Source: Parapusillimonas sp013416435 (GTDB lineage Bacteria; Pseudomonadota; Gammaproteobacteria; Burkholderiales; Burkholderiaceae_B). From it: a stretch of DNA of 64,000 nt. The DNA is taken from contig NZ_CP197474.1 of the NCBI RefSeq assembly GCF_052180245.1, forward strand, positions 1,488,001 through 1,552,000, given 5' to 3'. Positions 17,648-25,485 of this stretch are shown here, piece after piece. Within the stretch, counting starts at the first letter, position 1, and every line of letters starts with the position of its first letter. The position numbers and the translations under genes are program-made. Under the pieces are notes generated by a model. That model saw only the letters and a program-made list of their open reading frames with translations. It was not told the origin of the DNA and did no database searches.

Positions 17648-20242
17648 TCAGATGGCGTTCGCCGATTCGAGAAAGTCCTGGGCGAAGCGTTGCAGCACGC
17701 CGCCCGCGTCATAGATCGAGACCTCTTCGGCGGTGTCCAGGCGACAGGTCACGGGCACTTCGATGCGCTCTGCGTTCCTGCGGTTGATGACCAGCGTGAG
17801 GGTGGCGCGCGGCGTGGGTGTGCCGATGACGTCGTAGGTTTCGGTTCCGTCCAGGCCGAGCGTCTTGCGATTGACGCCGGGCTGGAACTCCAGGGGAAGG
17901 ACCCCCATGCCGACCAGATTGGTTCGGTGGATGCGTTCGAAACCTTCGGCCACGATGGCTTCCACGCCCGCCAGGCGCACGCCCTTGGCCGCCCAGTCGC
18001 GCGAGGAGCCTTGGCCATAGTCGGCGCCCGCCACGATGATCAGCGGCTGCTTGCGCTCCATGTAGGTTTCGATGGCCTCCCACATGCGCGTCACCTTGCC
18101 TTCCGGCTCGATGCGTGCCAGCGAACCCTGCTTGACCTGCCCGTTCTCCTGAACCATTTCGTTCAGCAGCTTGGGGTTGGCGAAGGTGGCGCGCTGGGCC
18201 GTCAGGTGGTCGCCGCGATGGGTGGCGTACGAATTGAAGTCTTCTTCGGGCAGGCCCATCTTGGCCAGGTATTCGCCCGCCGCGCTGTTGGCCAGGATGG
18301 CGTTGGAGGGCGAGAGGTGGTCGGTGGTGATGTTGTCGCCCAGCACGGCCAGGGGGCGCATGCCCTGCAGCGAGCGTTCGCCTGCCAGCGCGCCTTCCCA
18401 GTAGGGCGGGCGGCGGATGTAGGTGCTCATGGGCCGCCAGTCGTACAGCGGGCTGATCTGGACGCCGCCGCCGGCAGACGGGGCGAACATGGGTTCGTAG
18501 ACGACGCGGAACTGTTCGGGTTTGACGCTGGCGGCAACGATAGCGTCGATTTCCTCGTCGGTGGGCCAGATGTCTTTCAGCGTGACGGGCTTGCCGTCCT
18601 TGTCTGTGCCCAGGACGTCCTTCTCGATGTCAAAGCGTATGGTGCCGGCGATGGCGTAGGCGACCACCAGGGGCGGCGACGCCAGGAACGCCTGTTTGGC
18701 GTAGGGGTGGATGCGGCCGTCGAAATTGCGGTTGCCGGACAGCACCGCCGTCGCGTAGAGATCGCGATCGATGATTTCCTTCTGGATGACGGGATCGAGC
18801 GCGCCGCTCATCCCGTTGCAGGTCGTGCAGGCGAAGCCGACGATGCCGAAGCCCAGGGATTCGAGCTCAGGCAGCAGTTTTGATTCTTCAAGATAGAGCT
18901 GCACGGCCTTGGAGCCGGGCGCCAGCGAGGTCTTGACCCAGGGTTTGCGGGTCAGGCCGCGGGCATTCGCGTTGCGCGCCAGCAGTCCGGCGGCGATGAC
19001 GTTGCGCGGATTGCTGGTGTTGGTACAGCTGGTGATGGCCGCGATGATGACCGCGCCGTCGGGCATGAGGCCCGGTTCGCTCTCGACCACGCCGGAAATG
19101 CCGCGCGCGGCGAGCTCGCTGGTTGGCACCCGCCGGTGCGGATTCGACGGGCCGGCGATGTTGCGCACCACGGTCGAAAGGTCGAACTTGAGGACGCGTT
19201 CGTATTCGGCGGTTTCAAGGCTGTCGGCCCACAGGCCGGCTTCTTTGGCGTAGATTTCCACCAGCTTGACCTGTTCGTCGTCCCGGCCCGTGAGCTTCAG
19301 GTACTCGATGGTTTGCTGGTCGATGTAGAACATCGCCGCCGTCGCGCCGTATTCGGGCGTCATGTTGGAGATCGTCGCGCGGTCGCCCAGAGTAAGACGG
19401 GATGCGCCCTCGCCGAAGAACTCGAGATAGGATGAAACGACTTTCTCGTTGCGCAGGAACTCGGTGAGCGCCAGCACGAGGTCGGTGGCGGTGCTGCCCG
19501 GGCGCAGCTTGCCGGTGAGCTCCACGCCGATGATGTCGGGCAGCCGCATCCAGGATGCGCGCCCCAGCATGACGCTTTCGGCTTCCAGCCCCCCCACGCC
19601 GATGGCGATGACGCCCAGCGCGTCGACATGCGGCGTGTGGCTGTCCGTGCCCACGAGCGTATCGGGAAAGGCCACGCCGTCGATGGCGTGGATCACGGGC
19701 GACATGCGCTCCAGGTTGATCTGGTGCATGATGCCGTTTCCGGGCGGAATGACGTCGACGTTCTGGAAGGCCTTCTTGGTCCAGTTGATGAAATGGAAGC
19801 GGTCATCGTTGCGGCGGTCTTCGACGGCCCGGTTCTTGGCGAAGGCGTCCTTGTCGTAGCCGCCGTACTCCACGGCGAGGGAGTGGTCGACGATGAGCTG
19901 TGTGGGCACCACCGGATTGACCTTCGCGGGGTCGCCGCCCTTGGCGGCGATGGCGTCGCGCAAGCCCGCCAGGTCGACCAGCGCGGTCTGGCCCAGGATG
20001 TCGTGGCACACCACCCGCGCCGGGTACCAGGGAAAGTCCAGTTCGCGCTTGCGCTCAATCAGTTGCCGCAGCGAATCGGCGAGCAGGGCCGGGTCGCAGC
20101 GGCGCACCAGGTTCTCGGCCAGGACCCGCGATGTATAGGGCAGCTTGGCGTAGGCGCCCGGCTGGATGGCGTCGACCGCCGCGCGGGCGTCGAAATACTC
20201 CAGCCTGGTGCCGGGCAGGGGTTTGCGATGTGCAGTGTTCAT
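17648..20242 (-). CDS. acnD: Fe/S-dependent 2-methylcitrate dehydratase AcnD
   Basis: An 864-residue aconitase-family enzyme. In the methylcitrate cycle it dehydrates 2-methylcitrate, working with PrpF in place of PrpD. It has [4Fe-4S] ligands in ITSCTNTSNP and CTTCNGMSGALDP, and ends with the swivel motifs GADYGQGSSRDWAAKGVRLAG. The GCTTCNGMSG form differs from AcnA (CIGNAG) and is typical of AcnD. The start at 20242 (MNTAHRKPLPGTRLEYFD) matches the family; longer in-frame starts run back into prpC. Confidence 0.95.
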   Translation of the reverse strand: MNTAHRKPLPGTRLEYFDARAAVDAIQPGAYAKLPYTSRVLAENLVRRCDPALLADSLRQLIERKRELDFPWYPARVVCHDILGQTALVDLAGLRDAIAAKGGDPAKVNPVVPTQLIVDHSLAVEYGGYDKDAFAKNRAVEDRRNDDRFHFINWTKKAFQNVDVIPPGNGIMHQINLERMSPVIHAIDGVAFPDTLVGTDSHTPHVDALGVIAIGVGGLEAESVMLGRASWMRLPDIIGVELTGKLRPGSTATDLVLALTEFLRNEKVVSSYLEFFGEGASRLTLGDRATISNMTPEYGATAAMFYIDQQTIEYLKLTGRDDEQVKLVEIYAKEAGLWADSLETAEYERVLKFDLSTVVRNIAGPSNPHRRVPTSELAARGISGVVESEPGLMPDGAVIIAAITSCTNTSNPRNVIAAGLLARNANARGLTRKPWVKTSLAPGSKAVQLYLEESKLLPELESLGFGIVGFACTTCNGMSGALDPVIQKEIIDRDLYATAVLSGNRNFDGRIHPYAKQAFLASPPLVVAYAIAGTIRFDIEKDVLGTDKDGKPVTLKDIWPTDEEIDAIVAASVKPEQFRVVYEPMFAPSAGGGVQISPLYDWRPMSTYIRRPPYWEGALAGERSLQGMRPLAVLGDNITTDHLSPSNAILANSAAGEYLAKMGLPEEDFNSYATHRGDHLTAQRATFANPKLLNEMVQENGQVKQGSLARIEPEGKVTRMWEAIETYMERKQPLIIVAGADYGQGSSRDWAAKGVRLAGVEAIVAEGFERIHRTNLVGMGVLPLEFQPGVNRKTLGLDGTETYDVIGTPTPRATLTLVINRRNAERIEVPVTCRLDTAEEVSIYDAGGVLQRFAQDFLESANAI

Positions 20243-20291
20243 GGCATCCGGGAAAGGAAAGGGAGTCGGAAAGCGGATGTATACGGATACA

Positions 20292-20320
20292 GGGCGGGGC
20301 GGCGCGAAGCCGCCCCGCCC
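20292..20320. other. GC-rich hairpin between prpC and acnD
   Basis: A perfect 12-bp all-GC stem (20292-20303 with 20309-20320, core GGGCGGGGCGGC) with a 5-base loop lies 5 bp after the prpC stop on the minus strand. There is no U-run. It is a probable intra-operon mRNA stabiliser or processing boundary that could set prpC levels above acnD. Confidence 0.7.
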
Positions 20321-20325
20321 GTGCG

Positions 20326-21498
20326 TCAGCGCTTGGCCAGCGGGACGAACTTCTGGTCTTCCGGACCGACGTAGTTGGCCGTCGGGCGAATGATCTTGTT
20401 GTCGATGCGCTGCTCGATGATGTGCGCGGACCAGCCCGCCGTGCGCGCGATCACGAACAAAGGCGTGAACATGGCGGTCGGGACGCCCATCATGTGATAG
20501 GACACGGCCGAGAACCAGTCCAGGTTGGGGAACATTTTCTTGACGTCCCACATGACGGTTTCCAGGCGTTCGGCGATGTCGAACATCTTCATGCTGCCCT
20601 GTTTCTTGGACAGCTTGCGGGCGACTTCCTTGATGACCTTGTTGCGCGGATCGGAGACCGTGTAGACCGGGTGTCCGAAGCCGATGACGACTTCCTTGTT
20701 CTCGACGCGGCGACGGATGTCCGCCTCGGCCTCGTCGGGCGATTCATAGCGCTTCTGTATTTCGAATGCCACTTCATTGGCGCCGCCGTGCTTGGGTCCG
20801 CGCAGGGCGCCGATGCCGCCGGCGATGGCCGAGTACATGTCCGACCCCGTCCCGGCAATCACCCGGCTGGTGAAGGTCGAGGCATTGAACTCGTGCTCGG
20901 CGTACAGGATGAGCGAGGTGTGCATGGCGCGCACCCATTCATCGCTGGGCTTCTGGCCGTGCAGCAGGTGCAGGAAGTGGCCGCCGATGCTGTCGTCGTC
21001 GGTCTGGACGTCGATGTAGTGCCCGTTGTGGCTGTAGTGGTACCAGTACAGCAGCGCCGAGCCCAGGTTGGCCATCAGGCGGTCCGCGATGTCGCGGGCG
21101 TCGGGAATGTTGTGATCGTCTTTTTCAGGCAGGACGCAGCCCAGCACGGAAACCGCGGTGCGCATGACGTCCATGGGGTGGCTGGCGGCGGGAAGCGCCT
21201 CGAGCGCGGCCTGCAAGTGCGCGGGCAGCCCGCGCAGGCGCCGCAGTTTTTCCTTGTAGGCGGCAAGTTCGACCTTGTTCGGCAGCTTGCCATGGACGAG
21301 AAGGTGCGCGACTTCCTCGAATTCGCAGGTGTCGGCGATGTCGAGGATGTCGTAGCCGCGATAGTGCAGGTCGTTGCCGCTGCGGCCGACCGTGCACAAG
21401 GCGGTGTTGCCCGCCACCACGCCCGACAGGGCGACGGACTTCTTGGGCTTGGGGGCGGCGGTTGCGGTCTTGGTTTCTTTTGCCGTGCTTGTGGCCAT
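20326..21498 (-). CDS. prpC: 2-methylcitrate synthase
   Basis: A 390-residue citrate-synthase-family enzyme condensing propionyl-CoA with oxaloacetate to 2-methylcitrate. Family motifs are NDLHYRGYDILDIADTCEFEEVAHLL, LRGPKHGGANE and GFGHPVYTVSDPRN. The N-terminal 30 residues are Ala/Lys/Thr-rich (MATSTAKETKTATAAPKPKK), an extension of low complexity. It lies between prpB and acnD on the minus strand. Confidence 0.95.
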   Translation of the reverse strand: MATSTAKETKTATAAPKPKKSVALSGVVAGNTALCTVGRSGNDLHYRGYDILDIADTCEFEEVAHLLVHGKLPNKVELAAYKEKLRRLRGLPAHLQAALEALPAASHPMDVMRTAVSVLGCVLPEKDDHNIPDARDIADRLMANLGSALLYWYHYSHNGHYIDVQTDDDSIGGHFLHLLHGQKPSDEWVRAMHTSLILYAEHEFNASTFTSRVIAGTGSDMYSAIAGGIGALRGPKHGGANEVAFEIQKRYESPDEAEADIRRRVENKEVVIGFGHPVYTVSDPRNKVIKEVARKLSKKQGSMKMFDIAERLETVMWDVKKMFPNLDWFSAVSYHMMGVPTAMFTPLFVIARTAGWSAHIIEQRIDNKIIRPTANYVGPEDQKFVPLAKR

Positions 21499-21521
21499 GT
21501 CTCTACTCCTGAAAAAGTGGT

Positions 21522-22415
21522 TTACTTGCCCTTGCCTTGCTGAAACAGGGCGTCCAGCCGGGATTCGAATTCATGGTAGCCGATCCGATCGTACAGCTCA
21601 TCGCGGGTTTGCATCAGATCGACCACGTTCTTCTGATGGCCGTCGCGGCGTATGGCCTGGTACACGGTTTCAGCGGCTTTGTTCATGGCCCGGAAGGCGG
21701 AAAGCGGGTACAGCACCATGCCGACGCCCGCGCCGCCCAGTTCCTCGACCGAGAACAGCGGTGTCTTGCCGAATTCGGTGATGTTGGCAAGAACGGGCAC
21801 GTTCAAGGCCTTGGTGAAGCGCTCGTAGGTGGCGAGATCGTAAGAGGCCTCGGGGAAGATGGCATCGGCACCCGCTTCCACGCAGGCAATGGCCCGTTCC
21901 AGTGCGGCGTCCACGCCTTCCACGGCAATTGCGTCCGTGCGGGCGATGATGAAGAAGTCACTGTCGGTGCGCGCGTCTGCGGCGGCCTTGACGCGGTCGG
22001 CCATCTCGCCGGCCGAGACGATTTCCTTGCCCGGGCGGTGACCGCAGCGCTTGGCGCCGACCTGGTCCTCGATATGGCAGGCGGCGGCGCCGAACTTGAT
22101 CAGACTCTTGACCGTGCGGCCGATGTTGAAGGCGGAGGGGCCCAGGCCGGTGTCGATGTCCACCACCAGCGGCACGTCGCAGACGTCAGTGATGCGGCGG
22201 ATGTCCGTCAGGACGTCGTCGAGCGTGTTGATGCCCAGGTCCGGAAGCCCGAGCGAGCCCGCGGCCACGCCGCCGCCCGACAGATAGATGGCACGGTATC
22301 CGGCGCGCTTGGCGAGCAGGGCATGGTTGGCATTGATGGTGCCAATGATTTGCAAAGGCTGTTCTTCTTTCAGTGCTTGGCGAAACAGGGCGCCGGGCGA
22401 TGCGGGGCGGGTCAT
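21522..22415 (-). CDS. prpB: 2-methylisocitrate lyase
   Basis: A 297-residue enzyme of the isocitrate lyase/PEP mutase superfamily. It cleaves 2-methylisocitrate to pyruvate and succinate, the last step of the methylcitrate cycle. The catalytic motif KRCGHRPGKE contains the active-site Cys, and VDIDTGLGPSAFNIGRTV is the metal/substrate region. The start at 22415 (MTRPASPGALFRQAL) has AGGAGA upstream; a longer in-frame start exists but lacks this site. Succinate feeds sdh encoded nearby. Confidence 0.96.
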   Translation of the reverse strand: MTRPASPGALFRQALKEEQPLQIIGTINANHALLAKRAGYRAIYLSGGGVAAGSLGLPDLGINTLDDVLTDIRRITDVCDVPLVVDIDTGLGPSAFNIGRTVKSLIKFGAAACHIEDQVGAKRCGHRPGKEIVSAGEMADRVKAAADARTDSDFFIIARTDAIAVEGVDAALERAIACVEAGADAIFPEASYDLATYERFTKALNVPVLANITEFGKTPLFSVEELGGAGVGMVLYPLSAFRAMNKAAETVYQAIRRDGHQKNVVDLMQTRDELYDRIGYHEFESRLDALFQQGKGK

Positions 22416-22444
22416 GGATAGGGTCTCCTGCTGGGTACGTATCA

Positions 22445-22474
22445 AAAGCAAGGCCCTCTCGAGGGCCTTGCTTT
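22445..22474 (-). terminator. Intrinsic terminator downstream of mdh
   Basis: A perfect 14-bp stem (22445-22458 with 22461-22474, core AAAGCAAGGCCCTC) with a 2-base loop, followed on the minus strand by TTTTGAT. It lies 16 bp past the mdh stop and before prpB. The prp genes therefore depend on read-through or on a promoter not obvious in the short gap. Confidence 0.85.
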
Positions 22475-22490
22475 CATGTGGGCTGCTTGC

Positions 22491-23480
22491 TTACTTCAAA
22501 AGGTCTTTCACGCCGTCGCGCTCTTCCAGGAGCTCGTTCAGGGTGAAGTCCATGCGCTCGCGCGAGAAGGCGTCGATCTCCAGGCCTTCGACGCGCTTGT
22601 ACTCGCCGTTTTCCGTGGTGACGGGCACGCCGTAGAGAATGCCTTCGGGGATGCCGTAGGAGCCATCGGAGGGCACGCCCATGGTGACCCACTTGCCGTT
22701 CGAACCGAGCACCCAGTCGCGGATGTGGTCGATGGCCGCATTGGCGGCGGATGCGGCGGAGGACAGGCCGCGCGCTTCGATGATGGCGGCGCCGCGCTTG
22801 CCGACGGTCGGGATGAAGGTGTCGCGATTCCAGGCGTCGTCGTTGATCAGGCCTGCCAGGCTTTCCCCGCCCACTGTCGCGAAACGGATATCGGGGTACA
22901 TGGTGGGAGAATGGTTGCCCCAGACGATGAGCTTCTCGATCTGAGATACCGGCTTGCCGGATTTGGCGGCCAGTTGGGACAGCGCGCGGTTATGGTCCAG
23001 GCGCAGCATGGCGGTGAAATTCTTGGCGGGGAGGTCCGGCGCGGATTTCATGGCGATGTAGGCGTTGGTGTTGGCCGGATTGCCGACCACCAGCACCTTG
23101 ACGTTGCGGCTGGCGACGTCGTTGAGCGCCTTGCCTTGCGCCGTGAAGATCTGGGCGTTGACGTGCAGGAGATCCTTGCGCTCCATGCCCGGGCCGCGCG
23201 GACGGGCGCCGACGAGCAGGGCGATGTCCGCATCCTTGAAGGCTTCACGCGGGTCGCTGTGCGCCGTCATGCCGGCCAGCAGTGGGAAGGCGCAGTCATC
23301 GAGCTCCATCATGACGCCCTTGAGCGCCTTCTGCGCCTTTTCGTCGGGGATTTCAAGCAGCTGAAGGATGACGGGCTGATCTTTGCCGAGCATTTCGCCG
23401 GAAGCGATGCGGAACAGCAGGGCATAACCAATTTGGCCGGCTGCGCCAGTGACAGCGACACGCATGGCGGGTTTGGACAT
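22491..23480 (-). CDS. mdh: Malate dehydrogenase
   Basis: A 329-residue NAD-dependent malate dehydrogenase (malate to oxaloacetate) of the cytosolic-type clade. VTGAAGQIGYALLFRIASG is the Rossmann nucleotide site. ARPRGPGMERKDLL holds substrate-binding Arg residues, and WGNHSPTMYPD carries the catalytic His. The start at 23480 (MSKPAMRVAV) has GGAG 9 bases upstream; a longer open frame runs into the promoter region. It is transcribed divergently from gntR with a good sigma70 promoter and operator. Confidence 0.97.
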   Translation of the reverse strand: MSKPAMRVAVTGAAGQIGYALLFRIASGEMLGKDQPVILQLLEIPDEKAQKALKGVMMELDDCAFPLLAGMTAHSDPREAFKDADIALLVGARPRGPGMERKDLLHVNAQIFTAQGKALNDVASRNVKVLVVGNPANTNAYIAMKSAPDLPAKNFTAMLRLDHNRALSQLAAKSGKPVSQIEKLIVWGNHSPTMYPDIRFATVGGESLAGLINDDAWNRDTFIPTVGKRGAAIIEARGLSSAASAANAAIDHIRDWVLGSNGKWVTMGVPSDGSYGIPEGILYGVPVTTENGEYKRVEGLEIDAFSRERMDFTLNELLEERDGVKDLLK

Positions 23481-23682
23481 GAACAATCTCCAGGGTGTTG
23501 GTAAACGGATGGATACCGGGTCGATATCGTGTGAATTGCTACAGCAAATAGTGTAATTCTCTTTTGGCGGCCTTGCGTCATGACGGCTTTGCGCCCATGT
23601 GCGCGCCGCATTGACGCGGCGCCGGCTGCTGGGGACCGCCCTGGGTTTGGCGCAGCCAAATGCCATGCGGACATCGCCCGCT

Positions 23683-23711
23683 AGAGTAGCGAAAATTCCA
23701 TGCCGAGTCAA
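23683..23711 (-). promoter_or_regulatory. Putative mdh promoter
   Basis: On the minus strand a -35 TTGACT (23706-23711) and a -10 TACTCT (23683-23688) are 17 bp apart. The leader would be about 195 bases long. The -35 box is 2 bp from the operator-like inverted repeat, exactly as at acnB. Confidence 0.6.
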
Positions 23712-23734
23712 ATGTCTTATATCTTATATAAGAC
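23709..23734. promoter_or_regulatory. Putative GntR operator between mdh and gntR
   Basis: Second copy of the 26-bp sequence with inverted arms GTCTTATAT (23714-23722) and ATATAAGAC (23726-23734). It is placed to act on both the mdh promoter and the divergent gntR gene. The rest of the 339-bp gap 23481-23819 shows the mdh leader and no gene. Confidence 0.72.
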
Positions 23735-23819
23735 AGAAGAGTGTTAGACAGAAGCGCTTAAGCATGCGAAAATGACGGGCTACCGAGATTACACCAGCCT
23801 GGCTGTACCATTTACCGAT

Positions 23820-24590
23820 ATGTCTGATTCCCCTTCAACTGATCGTGGCGCCGTGCCTGATCGTTCTGCCAGCAGCGCGGCGTTCAGCCCGTTGTACCAG
23901 CAGATAAAGGGGTTGCTACTCCAGAGCCTGGACCGCGGCGAATGGAAACCGGGCGAGGCCATTCCCAGCGAACTCGAATTGGCCGCGCGGTTTCAGGTCA
24001 GCCAGGGCACGGTGCGCAAGGCCATCGACGAACTCGCCGCCGAGAACCTGTTGATCCGCCGTCAGGGCAAGGGCACGTTCGTGGCCACCCACCACGAGGC
24101 CAAGGTCCGCTTCCGCTTCCTGCGCCTGACGCCCGACGACGGCAAGCAGCTGGCATCGGGCAGCCGCATCCTGGAGTGCCGCCGCGTCAAGGCGCCGGCC
24201 GACATTTCCGCCTTGCTTGAACTGCGCAACGCCGAAACGGTCGTGAACCTGCGCAGGGTGCTGTCCTTCGACCAGACCGCGACGATTCTGGACGATATCT
24301 GGCTGCCAGGCGCGGTTTTCAAAGGGCTCACGGCCGAGTCCCTGGCGCGCTATCGCGGGCCTCTCTACGCCTTGTTCGAAACCGAGTTCGGCGTGAGCAT
24401 GGTGCGGGCCGATGAAAAAATCAAGGCGGTGCAGGCGTCGCCGGAGCAGGCGGAATTGCTGCAGGTGCAAGCCGGCAGCGCTCTGTTGCAGGTCGAGCGC
24501 GTATCGTTCACCTACGGCGACCGGCCCATGGAAGTGCGCAGGGGTGTTTACGTAACTGAACGCTTCCATTATCGAAACAGTTTGAATTAG
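23820..24590 (+). CDS. GntR-family (HutC/UTRA) transcriptional regulator
   Basis: A 256-residue regulator. The N-terminal winged helix is seen as FSPLYQQIKGLLLQ and PSELELAARFQVSQGTVRKA, ending in the wing RRQGKGTFVATH. The C-terminal half (residues about 100-250) is a UTRA ligand-binding domain. It lies divergent from mdh and upstream of sdhCDAB. The operator-like repeat beside it and at acnB suggests it controls TCA/methylcitrate genes, perhaps sensing a pathway intermediate. The ATG at 23820 is preferred from typical length; an in-frame ATG at 23772 is possible and neither has a clear ribosome site. Confidence 0.88.
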   Translation: MSDSPSTDRGAVPDRSASSAAFSPLYQQIKGLLLQSLDRGEWKPGEAIPSELELAARFQVSQGTVRKAIDELAAENLLIRRQGKGTFVATHHEAKVRFRFLRLTPDDGKQLASGSRILECRRVKAPADISALLELRNAETVVNLRRVLSFDQTATILDDIWLPGAVFKGLTAESLARYRGPLYALFETEFGVSMVRADEKIKAVQASPEQAELLQVQAGSALLQVERVSFTYGDRPMEVRRGVYVTERFHYRNSLN

Positions 24591-24601
24591 CTCGGCTTTT
24601 T

Positions 24602-24631
24602 GCCGATTTGATACATGCGCACCAAATCGGC
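24602..24631. other. Stem-loop between gntR and sdhC
   Basis: A 9-bp perfect stem GCCGATTTG (24602-24610 with 24623-24631) has a 12-base loop and lies 11 bp after gntR. No U-run follows on the plus strand, so it may be a weak terminator or part of the sdhC leader. Confidence 0.45.
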
Positions 24632-24685
24632 GAAAATGCGCGTAGCGCTTTGCAATAAATTATTTTGTTTTAACTCGAGGCCATC

Positions 24686-25099
24686 ATGTCCGATTCAGCT
24701 TCAAAGCCGCGTCCGCAGTTTCGCAATATCAGCGTACCGCAGATCCTGAGCTACCGCCTGCCGCTTGCCGGTAAAACCTCAATTCTGCATCGCATCAGCG
24801 GCGCATTGTTGTTCCTCTGTCTTCCGCTGGTCATCGTGCCGTTGTTCGCGCTCAGCGTGACCTCGCCCGACACCTACGCCAGCATACAGGCATGGGTATC
24901 GAATCCCCTGTGCAAGCTGGTCCTGCTGGCGCTCATCTGGGGCTACCTGCACCACTTCTGTGCCGGCATCCGCTATCTCGTTCTTGACCTGCACATCGGC
25001 ATGGACAAGCACTCCGCCCAGAAGTCGGCCGGCATCGTGCTGGGGGTCAGCCTCGCTCTGACCGTGGTTTTTGGTCTTAAACTGTTTGGGGTGTGGTAA
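24686..25099 (+). CDS. sdhC: Succinate dehydrogenase cytochrome b556 subunit
   Basis: A 137-residue membrane subunit of complex II that helps bind haem b and quinone. It has the family start RPQFRNISVPQILSYRLP, the motif SILHRISGALLFL and three hydrophobic helices, with the haem-ligand His in LHHFCAGIRYLVLDLH. It is the first gene of sdhCDAB. The stop overlaps the sdhD start (TAATG). Confidence 0.96.
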   Translation: MSDSASKPRPQFRNISVPQILSYRLPLAGKTSILHRISGALLFLCLPLVIVPLFALSVTSPDTYASIQAWVSNPLCKLVLLALIWGYLHHFCAGIRYLVLDLHIGMDKHSAQKSAGIVLGVSLALTVVFGLKLFGVW

Positions 25100-25482
25100 T
25101 GTCGACTCAAGAGCGTATTGGTACCAAGCGTCTGGTTGTGGGCGCGCACTACGGCACGATCGATTTCATCGTGCAGCGCGTCACCGCCATCATCATGGCC
25201 GTGTACACCATCGTGTTGCTGGTCGGCTTCCTGTTCACGTCCGAAATCAACTTCGACAGCTGGCGCCACCTGTTCACCTTCACCTGTTTTGGTTTCCCCC
25301 TCGGGCAGACGCTGGCCACGCTGGCTTTCTTCTCCGTCGTGTGGCATGCCTGGATCGGCGTTCGCGACATCTGGATGGATTATGTCCGTAGTGTCGGACT
25401 GCGCCTGTGCCTTCAGGTCCTGACCATTCTGTGGCTGGTGGGCACCGTCGTTTACTTTGCAAAAATTCTCTGGAGCTTATAA
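25099..25482 (+). CDS. sdhD: Succinate dehydrogenase membrane anchor subunit
   Basis: A 127-residue protein with three transmembrane helices and conserved HYGTIDFIVQRVTAIIM and FFSVVWHAWIGVRDIWMDY. The latter carries the haem-b His and quinone-site residues. The start is the ATG at 25099 that overlaps the sdhC stop; a GTG two codons earlier is less likely. Confidence 0.95.
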   Translation: MSTQERIGTKRLVVGAHYGTIDFIVQRVTAIIMAVYTIVLLVGFLFTSEINFDSWRHLFTFTCFGFPLGQTLATLAFFSVVWHAWIGVRDIWMDYVRSVGLRLCLQVLTILWLVGTVVYFAKILWSL

Positions 25483-25485
25483 GCC

